Of a DNA stretch of 44,554 bases, positions 14,881 to 21,477 are shown piece after piece. The notes below the pieces were generated by a model. That model saw only the letters and a program-made list of their open reading frames with translations. It was not told the DNA's origin and searched no databases. Within the stretch, counting starts at the first letter, position 1; each line of letters opens with the position of its first letter. The stretch is from an uncultured Faecalibacterium sp. Its GTDB lineage: Bacteria; Bacillota; Clostridia; Oscillospirales; Ruminococcaceae. The DNA is taken from NCBI GenBank assembly GCA_934525325.1, contig CAKSZE010000007.1, positions 1 through 44,554 on the forward strand. The letters are read 5' to 3'. The position numbers were made by a program, and so were the translations under genes.

Positions 14881-15510
14881 TCATTCCGTTTCTTTCAGCG
14901 GATAAAGCGCCAGTGCAAGACTGCCGCCGTAGGGGCGGCTGTCCAGCGCGGCATAGCCCTTTGCCAGCAGCAGCGCCAGCTGCACCCTGTCCTCCAGCGG
15001 CACCCACACCGGTGCGGTGCGGGCGGGCACGCAGCCGGTGCGCAGCAAAAAGCAGGGTGCAAGGCTTTCCAGCGGGCGCAGCGCCCGCAGCCCGAAGCCC
15101 TGCCGGAAATACAGCGGCAACAGCGCTGCCGCCGTTTCGGTGCACTCCACTACCGCCCATGCCGTGCCTTTGCGGCGCAGCCGGTCTGCCCGGGCTGCTG
15201 CAATTTCCACCAGCCGGGCGGGCAGCTCCGTGCCGGTGCACACCGGCGGGGTGAGCAGACAGCCGCCCTCCAGCTGCCTGCGCCCCAGCCAGCTGCGCAG
15301 TGCCGCTGCGGCGGCGGTATCGGCGGTGAGGGGCAGCACCAGCAGCGCCGCCCCGGATGTGCCCCACGCCTCGCCTGCGGTCAGCATCCGCAGCACCTCG
15401 GTACAGGGACGGTAAAACCCTGCCCCGCCGCAGCGCACCAATGTAAAAAATTCCTCGGCGGAAAGCCGCCGTATCTGCCGCTGACGCGGCAGGTCGCATA
15501 CTTGGATCAT
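14881..15510 (-). CDS. Hypothetical protein, possibly GNAT-like
   Basis: 209 residues, rich in Ala, Leu and Arg, no signal peptide or clear membrane segment. The stretch AWAVVECTETAAALLPLYFRQGFGLRALRPL resembles the end of a GNAT acetyltransferase domain, where a residue string A..LY...GF marks the CoA-binding part, but the R/Q-x-x-G-x-G/A motif is not evident, so the assignment is weak. It lies between sirtuin and D-2-hydroxyacid dehydrogenase genes on the same strand. An acetyltransferase beside a deacylase would be a sensible pairing, but this is only context. ATG at 15510 is preceded by CGGAGGA. Confidence 0.55.
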   Translation of the reverse strand: MIQVCDLPRQRQIRRLSAEEFFTLVRCGGAGFYRPCTEVLRMLTAGEAWGTSGAALLVLPLTADTAAAAALRSWLGRRQLEGGCLLTPPVCTGTELPARLVEIAAARADRLRRKGTAWAVVECTETAAALLPLYFRQGFGLRALRPLESLAPCFLLRTGCVPARTAPVWVPLEDRVQLALLLAKGYAALDSRPYGGSLALALYPLKETE

Positions 15511-15600
15511 TTGCAGTTCCTCCGTTCTGTTGTTCTGTCAAACAGCATACGGAAAACTGCGTGCAAACCGGCGCGAAACAGCGCGCCTGAAGCGCAAAAA

Positions 15601-16323
15601 TCAGTCCAGCAAGATGTCCTCGCTCAGCACCTGCCCGATGGGCTTTGCGATGCACAGGTCGGCAGAAGCATCCGCCCCGGTGGGCTGCATATTGATGACC
15701 ACCAAGTTATCACCCCGGAAGTAGCGGATAAGCCCGGCAGCGGGATACACCACCAGACTGGTGCCGCCGATGATGAGGGTATCAGCATGGCGGATGGCAT
15801 CCACTGCGCCGGACAGCACCTCCTCGTCCAAGCCCTCCTCGTAAAGCACCACGTCCGGCTTTACGATGCCGCCGCACTCGGTGCAGCGGGGCACGCCGGT
15901 GCTGTTTGCGATAAAATCCACATCGTAGAATCTGCCGCAGCGGGTGCAGTAGTTGCGCAAGGTGCTGCCGTGCAGCTCGTACACGGTTTTGCTGCCCGCC
16001 GCCTGATGCAGACCGTCGATGTTCTGGGTGACCACCGCCCGCAGCTTGCCCTGCTGCTCCAGCTTTGCCAGCCGCAGATGGGCGGCGTTAGGCTTTGCAC
16101 CCTTTACGATCAGCTTATCGCGGTAAAAACGGTAGAACTCCTCCGGGTTTTCCTCCCAGAAGGTATGGCTGAGGATGGTTTCGGGCGGGTAGTCGTATTT
16201 CTGGTGATACAGCCCGTCCACGCTGCGGAAATCCGGGATGCCGCTTTCTGTAGAAACACCCGCGCCGCCGAAAAAGACGATGCTGCTGCTTTTTGCAATA
16301 ATGTCTTCCAGTGCCTTGACCAT
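15601..16323 (-). CDS. cobB: NAD-dependent protein deacylase (Sir2 family)
   Basis: 240 residues, cytoplasmic. It removes acyl groups from lysine using NAD, releasing nicotinamide and O-acyl-ADP-ribose. Seen: FFGGAGVSTESGIPDFRS (NAD pocket), TQNIDGLH, catalytic His118 in YELHGS, four zinc cysteines (126, 129, 147, 150), GTSLVVYPAA, and the C-terminal VVINMQPTGAD. It is first of a minus-strand run with the GNAT-like and dehydrogenase genes. The start ATG at 16323 has AGGAAAGG a little further upstream than usual. Divergent from ogt with about 85 bases between. Confidence 0.92.
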   Translation of the reverse strand: MVKALEDIIAKSSSIVFFGGAGVSTESGIPDFRSVDGLYHQKYDYPPETILSHTFWEENPEEFYRFYRDKLIVKGAKPNAAHLRLAKLEQQGKLRAVVTQNIDGLHQAAGSKTVYELHGSTLRNYCTRCGRFYDVDFIANSTGVPRCTECGGIVKPDVVLYEEGLDEEVLSGAVDAIRHADTLIIGGTSLVVYPAAGLIRYFRGDNLVVINMQPTGADASADLCIAKPIGQVLSEDILLD

Positions 16324-16410
16324 AGTTGAAACGCCCCTTTCCTCACGGAAGCTTTTGTGTTAAGATAGTACCAGTATAGCACATTCTTGCAGGAAAGGAA
16401 GAGGCCGGTT

Positions 16411-16881
16411 TTGAACGTCTGGTACATCAACAGCATCCTCGGAGCCATCTGCTTGGAGGAGGAAAACGATGCGCTGTGCGGGGTACACTTCTGCCCGGAT
16501 GGTGCGCCGGAGCTGGAACCGCTGCCCCGCAGGGTGGTGGAAACGCCCCTGTTACAAGAAGCCGAGGAACAGCTGAACGAATATTTTGCCGGGGTGCGCC
16601 GGGAGTTCGACCTGCCGCTGGCAGCAAAGGGCACGCCCTTTCAGCAGGCAGTATGGGCGCAGCTGTGCAAAATTCCCTACGGGGAGGTGCGCACCTACGG
16701 ACAGCTGGCGGCGGCGCTGAGCAAGCCCAAGGCAGGCCGCGCTGTGGGCAGCGCCTGCCACCGCAACCCGCTGTGCATCGTGGTGCCCTGCCACCGGGTC
16801 ATTGGCGCAGACGGCAGCCTGACCGGTTACGCCGAGGGGCTGGACATCAAGGAATATCTGCTGGAACTGGAGCGATTTTGA
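16411..16881 (+). CDS. ogt: Methylated-DNA--protein-cysteine methyltransferase (Ogt)
   Basis: 156 residues from a TTG start. It repairs O6-alkylguanine by transferring the alkyl group irreversibly to its cysteine. Seen: the helix-turn-helix region (GTPFQQAVWAQLCKIPYGEVRTY), the Asn hinge replaced by the usual RAVGSACHRNP, and the acceptor Cys127 in IVVPCHRV. The frame extends back to a TTG at 16387, but AAGGAAGAGG at 16395-16404 and homologous N-termini favour the TTG at 16411; there is no ATG choice. It stands alone, with a convergent terminator 9 bases downstream. Confidence 0.9.
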   Translation: MNVWYINSILGAICLEEENDALCGVHFCPDGAPELEPLPRRVVETPLLQEAEEQLNEYFAGVRREFDLPLAAKGTPFQQAVWAQLCKIPYGEVRTYGQLAAALSKPKAGRAVGSACHRNPLCIVVPCHRVIGADGSLTGYAEGLDIKEYLLELERF

Positions 16882-16890
16882 GAGAATGAT

Positions 16891-16926
16891 AAAGGCTGCT
16901 GTGCATCGTTTTGCACAACAGCCTTT
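16891..16926. terminator. Bidirectional terminator between ogt and the SARP-type regulator
   Basis: AAAGGCTG..TGTGCA (16891-16905) pairs with TGCACA..CAGCCTTT (16912-16926). It resembles the stems at 18062-18098 and 28874-28908. Confidence 0.75.
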
Positions 16927-16942
16927 GGTGTTTTATGCAGTT

Positions 16943-17788
16943 TTAAAAGCCCGTGGGCGGGACGTAATAGCTTGGGATAGACCCGCTTTTGGGCATAGCT
17001 GCGGCCTGCTGGCGCAGCGCCGAGCGGGTGACCTCTGCCCAAGAATACTGGGTCATATACTCGCCCCGGTAGGAGTTGAAGGCCGAGCGGTCTCCCCGCA
17101 GGAAGTTATAATAATCGCAGTCCACCTTGCTGGTATCCAGCGCCAATGTGCTGCGGCCGCGCACCAGCAGCCCGTTGACCCCTGCGTCCTCCAGCGTATG
17201 GCTGAGGTCAAAGATCAAATTGCGCAGGTGGCTGTGCAGCGAAGCGGTATCGGGCTTATCTTCCCACAAAACAGCCAGCATCTCGCCGTTGGTACAGGTG
17301 GCACCGTTGCGGTCCACAAGGTAGGCCAGCAGCTCCTTGCTCTTGCTGCGCTTGAAGGAGAGCGGACGCCCGCCCACAAAGATCTCGAAGTTGCCGAAGC
17401 ACTGGATCTTGATGCCCACAGGTGCAGTTTCCGGCGGGTAGCGCAGGTTTTCCAGCACATTGCGCACATCAGCCTCATTGGCAGGCTTGAGCAGAAAGCC
17501 GCTAACGAAGATCTGCAATGCTTCCAGTGCATACTCCGGGTGCTCGGTGACCACGATGATGTTGCAGCGGGGCTGCAATTTCTGGATCATACGGGCAAGG
17601 GCAAGGCCATTCATGCCCGGCATTTCTAGGTTCAAAAAGGCAGCATCCATCGGGCCCTGCCGCATCCACGTCAGAGCATCGTCGGTCGTCATGGCACTGA
17701 TATAATCACAGTCCGGTGCCACCCGGCACAGGATACGGATCAGCGAATTGATCGCAAGCTGACCGTCATCCACGACCAGTATTTTCAT
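16943..17788 (-). CDS. Response regulator with SARP-type DNA-binding domain, phospho-acceptor Asp replaced by Asn
   Basis: 281 residues. Receiver domain 1 to about 120 with the acidic pair VDD, the switch Thr (VVTEHPEYA) and conserved Lys (GFLLKPANEADV). However, the position normally holding the phosphorylated Asp reads FLNLEMPGMNG, Asn53. The C-terminal part is a SARP/BTAD-type winged helix (IQCFGNFEIFVGGRPL, KRSKSKELLAYLVDRNGA, LHSHLRNLIFDL) followed by a short tail. Phosphorylation through the usual Asp is therefore unlikely, and no histidine kinase lies next to it, so it may act constitutively or through another input. Start at 17788 is fixed by GGGGGTG and the typical MKILVVDD receiver start. 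Confidence 0.85.
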   Translation of the reverse strand: MKILVVDDGQLAINSLIRILCRVAPDCDYISAMTTDDALTWMRQGPMDAAFLNLEMPGMNGLALARMIQKLQPRCNIIVVTEHPEYALEALQIFVSGFLLKPANEADVRNVLENLRYPPETAPVGIKIQCFGNFEIFVGGRPLSFKRSKSKELLAYLVDRNGATCTNGEMLAVLWEDKPDTASLHSHLRNLIFDLSHTLEDAGVNGLLVRGRSTLALDTSKVDCDYYNFLRGDRSAFNSYRGEYMTQYSWAEVTRSALRQQAAAMPKSGSIPSYYVPPTGF

Positions 17789-17832
17789 AGCTTCACCCCC
17801 TGTCTGCTTACGCAAAACAATTCCCCGTTGTT

Positions 17833-17861
17833 AGTTTAGCACGCCGCAAACTTTTAGGCAA
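17833..17861 (-). promoter_or_regulatory. Promoter of the SARP-type regulator gene
   Basis: Minus-strand TTGCCT (17861-17856), 17 bases, TAAACT (17838-17833), 45 bases before the start codon. Confidence 0.5.
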
Positions 17862-18061
17862 GTTATTTTCTGGAAAAATCCAAAAAAGAAACGTTTTCGC
17901 CCAGATATTTGTCCATCTTCTCCTATATCTTCAAGACCTTTTCGTAGCTTTGGTCGCCTTTTTCGACGAAATACCGGAGCATTGCGCAGTCAACTGATAT
18001 ATCAAATCAGTATTTATTTGTTCCCTCTTTCTGCCGGAAAGCACGGCTTTCCCCGACAAAC
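17862..18061. other. AT-richer intergenic stretch without a gene
   Basis: Together with the hairpins that follow it makes a gap of nearly 400 bases. I see no frame with a ribosome binding site on either strand. It holds small inverted repeats: TTTCGT/ACGAAA (17940-17945 and 17966-17971) and the palindrome TGATATATCA (17995-18004) inside ACTGAT/ATCAGT, followed by an AT-rich run. Function unknown. Confidence 0.4.
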
Positions 18062-18098
18062 AAAAGGCCGCTGCACCGGTCTTGTGCAGCAGCCTTTT
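18062..18098. terminator. Bidirectional terminator-like hairpin
   Basis: AAAAGGCCGCTGCAC (18062-18076) with GTGCAGCAGCCTTTT (18084-18098), 7-base loop. On the minus strand it is followed by GTTTGT, so it can end the transcript of the SPFH operon. Confidence 0.75.
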
Positions 18099-18105
18099 GC
18101 AGATG

Positions 18106-18164
18106 GGACGATTTGCAATGCCCTCCGCGTTGCTCTGGGCATTTTCAGCGGAAATCGTCCTTTT
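18106..18164. ncRNA. Structured intergenic element (two nested stems)
   Basis: GGACGATTT (18106-18114) pairs with AAATCGTCC (18152-18160); inside it AATGCCC (18117-18123) pairs with GGGCATT (18137-18143), leaving a 13-base apical loop and asymmetric internal loops (2 and 8 bases). TTTT follows on plus. Such a precise two-step stem between two other hairpins suggests an RNA that is processed or regulatory. No known family is recognised, and transcription on either strand is not proven. Confidence 0.4.
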
Positions 18165-18170
18165 GATTTA

Positions 18171-18210
18171 TTCCACAGAAACGCCTGCGGGCGTTTCTGT
18201 GGAATTTTTT
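18171..18210 (+). terminator. Strong hairpin with T run (plus strand)
   Basis: TTCCACAGAAACGC (18171-18184) and GCGTTTCTGTGGAA (18191-18204) form a perfect 14-base stem, followed by TTTTTT (18205-18210). The T run is on the plus strand although no plus-strand protein gene precedes it; on minus it would be a stem in the 3' end of the SPFH operon transcript. Confidence 0.75.
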
Positions 18211-18257
18211 ACGAAAGGAATCGTGGGGAGGAAAATGGCAGCAATGCTCTGCCAACT

Positions 18258-18458
18258 TCAATGGAGATCCAGCTCCGGCGGGACGTCCAGCTGGTCGGAG
18301 ACATATTTCCCGTTCTTTTTGCGCTGACGCACGCACTCGGTAAGCAGATATTCGATCTGCCCGTTCACCGAGCGGAAGTCATCCTCTGCCCAAGCGGCAA
18401 GGGCATCGTAGAGCTTGGCGTTCAGGCGCAGGGGCACCTGTTTTTTCGGCTCGGCCAT
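18258..18458 (-). CDS. Small ribbon-helix-helix (Arc-like) protein
   Basis: 66 residues. [20 protein letters not shown] followed by [20 protein letters not shown] has the pattern of a ribbon-helix-helix DNA-binding domain: a short basic strand with alternating residues, then two helices with SxNxxIExLL. A polar tail follows. Its ATG shares one base with the stop of the SPFH gene (TGATG), so the two are translationally coupled. It may be an autoregulator of the operon or an adaptor; no toxin gene is next to it. The frame is open upstream, but the coupled ATG at 18458 is the sensible start. Confidence 0.7.
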   Translation of the reverse strand: MAEPKKQVPLRLNAKLYDALAAWAEDDFRSVNGQIEYLLTECVRQRKKNGKYVSDQLDVPPELDLH

Positions 18459-19504
18459 CAGTACAGGCTGCCGCTGTTCACGATGGGCTGGGCATCGCGG
18501 TTGCCGCACAGCACCACCAGCAGATTGGACACCATTGCCGCCTTGCGTTCATCGTCCAGCTCTACTACCTTGTTCTCGTTCAGACGATCCAGCGCCATTT
18601 CCACCATGCCCACAGCGCCGTCCACGATCATCTTGCGGGCGTCAATGATGGCACTGGCCTGCTGGCGCTGCAGCATGACCGCTGCAATCTCCGGCGCATA
18701 GGCCAGATAGGTGATGCGGGCTTCCACCACCTCGATGCCGGCCTCGGCCACGTTCTTCTGGATCTCGTCCCGGATGCGGGCAGCCACCACCTCGGAGGAG
18801 CCGCGCAGGCTGCCCTCGTCGGCTACGCCGTCGCCGGTGGTGTCCACGTTGGGGGCAACATCATAGGGGTACACCCGCACCACGTTGCGCAGGGCGCTGT
18901 CGCATTGCAGGGAGAGGTATTCCTTGTAGTTGTCCACATTGAACACAGCCTTGGCGGTATCGGTCACGCGCCAGATGACCGCAATACCGATCTCCACCGG
19001 GTTGCCCAGACAATCGTTGATCTTCTGGCGGGAGTTGTTCAGGGTCATCATCTTGAGGGAGATCTTCTTGCTCATGGACTCGGCGGTCAGCTGGCTATTC
19101 TGGCCGTTATTGCCAAACAGCGCAGCCACGCTGTTTTCCTTGCTGTTCACGTCTCCGCTCTGGCTCAGGCGGGTGCCGGCGGCGGGGTTGACGGCGGTGC
19201 AGAAGGGGTTTACCCAGTAAAAGCCCTGTCCCTTCAGGGTACCGATGTAATCACCAAACAGGGTGAGCACCAGCGCCTCCTGCGGCTTTAACACCTTAAG
19301 GCCGCAGAACAGGAAGATGCCTGCGATCCAATAGGCAATGGACAAAATCAGCAGCGGAATGCCCAGAAACAACCGGTACGTCCGGTCTGCATTCAGCAGG
19401 GTGATGCAGTAAATGAACAGGGCAATGGCAACTACATAGCCCAGCAGGGTGAGCAGCAGCATAGCCATGCCGTTTTTGCGGGTATTCAAAATTTTCTCTT
19501 CCAT
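18458..19504 (-). CDS. SPFH-domain membrane protein (stomatin/flotillin-like)
   Basis: 348 residues. Two hydrophobic segments near the N-terminus (about 13-38 and 48-70), then an SPFH domain ([32 protein letters not shown]) and a helical C-terminal part ([33 protein letters not shown]). The LQRQQA..I.DAR element is typical of SPFH proteins that assemble into large membrane rings or patches. An insertion rich in Asn, Ser and Gln (about 120-150) separates the halves of the domain. It heads an operon with the small DNA-binding protein. The frame is open upstream, but AAGGAGGG fixes ATG at 19504. Likely role: membrane stress or lipid organisation. Confidence 0.85.
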   Translation of the reverse strand: MEEKILNTRKNGMAMLLLTLLGYVVAIALFIYCITLLNADRTYRLFLGIPLLILSIAYWIAGIFLFCGLKVLKPQEALVLTLFGDYIGTLKGQGFYWVNPFCTAVNPAAGTRLSQSGDVNSKENSVAALFGNNGQNSQLTAESMSKKISLKMMTLNNSRQKINDCLGNPVEIGIAVIWRVTDTAKAVFNVDNYKEYLSLQCDSALRNVVRVYPYDVAPNVDTTGDGVADEGSLRGSSEVVAARIRDEIQKNVAEAGIEVVEARITYLAYAPEIAAVMLQRQQASAIIDARKMIVDGAVGMVEMALDRLNENKVVELDDERKAAMVSNLLVVLCGNRDAQPIVNSGSLY

Positions 19505-19553
19505 AACAAGTCCCTCCTTATCAGGGTTGGAAGCATTTCTTTCTGATATCAAA

Positions 19554-19582
19554 ATCATATCACTTTATAAAGCACCTGTCAA
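19554..19582 (-). promoter_or_regulatory. Promoter of the SPFH operon
   Basis: Minus-strand TTGACA (19582-19577), 17 bases, TATGAT (19559-19554): near-consensus sigma-A promoter about 50 bases before the start. Confidence 0.75.
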
Positions 19583-19593
19583 GTATTTCCAAC

Positions 19594-19635
19594 AAAAAAA
19601 TCCCCGCCTGCCCGTACACGGCGAGCAAAGCGGGG
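19594..19635 (-). terminator. Terminator of the MMPL operon side
   Basis: CCCCGC (19602-19607) and GCGGGG (19630-19635) with a long loop, followed on minus by ATTTTTTT. It is placed to stop minus-strand transcripts coming from the MMPL pair before the SPFH promoter. Confidence 0.6.
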
Positions 19636-19670
19636 GCAAGGGTCATGGGAGCGCCGGGCAGGCAGAGCGC

Positions 19671-19832
19671 ATCTGCCGTAAGAAATCTCTCATTGCTTTT
19701 GCGGGAATTGAACCGCAGCCGAACGGCTCCGGCAAGATCATGGGGAATGACAAGGGGATCCGTAAAGTTGGTTCCGCTGTTCTGCGCAGGACGCTTTTCC
19801 TGATTATGGCTGTCATTTTACAAACTCCGCCA
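19671..19832 (+). pseudogene. Remnant of an IS110-family transposase (C-terminal part)
   Basis: In one plus-strand frame the translation contains SLIAFAGIEPQPNGSGK, then a G-x-x-K-V-GSAVLRRTLFLIM string, then VILQTPP. This is the order of the transposase_20 part of IS110/IS1111 enzymes (AFAGIDP...SGK...SKRGSxxLRRxLF). Nothing upstream in the frame looks like the RuvC-like N-terminal part and no start codon with ribosome binding site exists, so this is a short decayed fragment. No inverted repeats or direct target repeats were found, as expected for this family. Confidence 0.6.
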
Positions 19833-19878
19833 CAGGATCAAATTTCCGAAATTTCCTCAAATCACCTTTTGACATTTA

Positions 19879-21477
19879 TCAATTCAATCCGAACAGGTGA
19901 AGCAGCTTCTGCCAGAAGTTCCGTTTGACAACAGGAGGCTCTTCGACAGAAGTTTCTTCTGCCTTTTCGATGGCAGCTGTCTTAATGACGAACTGTAACA
20001 AGTCTACATTCGTATTTTTTTCCGAAACAAAGGAGTAGATCTCATCGCCGCCGGTCAGAGAACCCATAATATTCTGAATCTGATCGTCTACCATGCCGTC
20101 AATGCCGCTGGTCTGCTCGGCAAAGGTCTCGGTGCCGTTGTGCAGCGTCCGGGCACCGTCCGCCAGCTCACCGGTCTTTCCGTTCAGCTGGCCGACGGCA
20201 TCTTTCAAGGCAGCAGTACTCCGGTGCAGCGTGCCCACACCATCGCGCAGGGCCGCTGCGCCAGAAGCAGCACTGTCCACGCCATTCGTATAGGCTGCAA
20301 CGCCGTCATAGAAGGTCTGGTAATTATCCAGCTGCGTCTGGAGATCATTGATTTTGCCAATGGCTGCGGTCACTTTCGCTTCGACTGCCTTGGAGAAGAT
20401 CTTTGAGAAACAGTTTTCGGACAGCATTCCATGCAGCGTCTCTTTCAGGTCGGACAGCGTTTCGGTGTAATTTTCCGGGGTCAGGGTCACTTCGGCAATG
20501 CCTGCTACGGAAAGTTCACTGTTCAGCATCGTCTGCGCGGCACTGCACAGCCCAGAGAAAGCCTGATATGCGCCATTCTGCAAGTCGGCACTTTTTCCGC
20601 TCAGGGTCGAAAGTCCATCTGAAAGGCTCTCTGCGCCATCCGCGATCTGACCTGCACCACTGTTCAACTGCCCGACGGCATCGTTCAAGGTTCCTGTCGC
20701 GGAATGAAGCTGCGCCGAGCCGTTGCTTAACGCCGCTGCACCATCGTTGACCTGACTCACTGCATCGGTGATCTCACCGACCTGCGCTTTCAGGTCATCC
20801 GTGTCGATGGTGATGTTCAGGTTCATCTTGACGGCGTTGATGGTCACTGCATCCATCGCGAAATCCGCAACGTCAGCGGTAATCGTCGTATCAATGCCCT
20901 GCTCAGGCAGGATGACATAGCTCAGCTGTTTGTTCGCGCCGACATTCGCCATCGTTGCGTCTGATGCAATGATGTTCTGGCAGGTATCCGTGTTCAGAGC
21001 GAACGCTGCCTGCAATGCGTAGTCCTCGTAGAACGTGCCGCTGCACTTCTCGTTCTTCGTCACAGTGAAGCGAATTTTCAGCTTACCGCTCTTACCGCCC
21101 AGTTCATCCGGCAAGACATCCTTTCCTTCCAATGTATAGCGGATCGAAATATCCCACGGTATTTCCCGGTTTTCCAGCGTTCCCTGATAATACACCCGCT
21201 CAGCATCGGTCGTAAAAGTGATCTCATCTCCGTTCTGGGTAATAGGGTCATTGGTGGTCAGCATCTTCACATCCGTATAATCGCCGTAGTCGGTCACGCT
21301 GCCTCTGCCGAAAATGTTCACGACATTCAGATTTTGCACTGTCCCTTCAGCGTCCGTCATGATGTAAACGACTTCCTCTTTTTTCGTAGATGGGACGGCG
21401 GCAATGGTCGGCAGTGCGATAGAGCAAAGCAACAGGGCCGACAGACCTGCCGCAGCGATTCTGGTTCTGTTTTTCAC
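19879..21477 (-). CDS. Exported coiled-coil protein, partner of the MMPL transporter (YhgE-like)
   Basis: 532 residues. Cleavable-type signal peptide (KNRTRIAAAGLSALLLCSIALPTIAAVP), a beta-rich N-terminal region to about 230, then a long helical segment with heptad-like repeats of the type DGAAxLxxGxxxLxxxxxxL (about 240-470), as in YhgE/Pip-related and MMPL-associated proteins, and a basic C-terminal tail without a clear membrane anchor. The ATGA overlap with the transporter gene upstream shows they are made together. It probably forms a periplasm-equivalent extension or tether for the transporter; the substrate is unknown. Confidence 0.75.
   Translation of the reverse strand: MKNRTRIAAAGLSALLLCSIALPTIAAVPSTKKEEVVYIMTDAEGTVQNLNVVNIFGRGSVTDYGDYTDVKMLTTNDPITQNGDEITFTTDAERVYYQGTLENREIPWDISIRYTLEGKDVLPDELGGKSGKLKIRFTVTKNEKCSGTFYEDYALQAAFALNTDTCQNIIASDATMANVGANKQLSYVILPEQGIDTTITADVADFAMDAVTINAVKMNLNITIDTDDLKAQVGEITDAVSQVNDGAAALSNGSAQLHSATGTLNDAVGQLNSGAGQIADGAESLSDGLSTLSGKSADLQNGAYQAFSGLCSAAQTMLNSELSVAGIAEVTLTPENYTETLSDLKETLHGMLSENCFSKIFSKAVEAKVTAAIGKINDLQTQLDNYQTFYDGVAAYTNGVDSAASGAAALRDGVGTLHRSTAALKDAVGQLNGKTGELADGARTLHNGTETFAEQTSGIDGMVDDQIQNIMGSLTGGDEIYSFVSEKNTNVDLLQFVIKTAAIEKAEETSVEEPPVVKRNFWQKLLHLFGLN

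Noticed and set aside
14876..15655. 259-codon minus frame overlapping the hypothetical GNAT-like gene
   Set aside because: Arg/Ala/Gly-rich shadow in another frame; the 209-residue frame has a ribosome binding site and balanced composition.
16886..17629. 247-codon plus frame opposite the SARP-type regulator
   Set aside because: The minus frame has receiver and DNA-binding motifs; the plus frame is its complement and begins inside a terminator.
19695..19740. tRNA-like T-arm (GGTTCAATTCC on minus)
   Set aside because: The stem would need an 8-base loop, and no acceptor stem, D-arm or anticodon arm fits around it; the same bases encode the IS110-like fragment.
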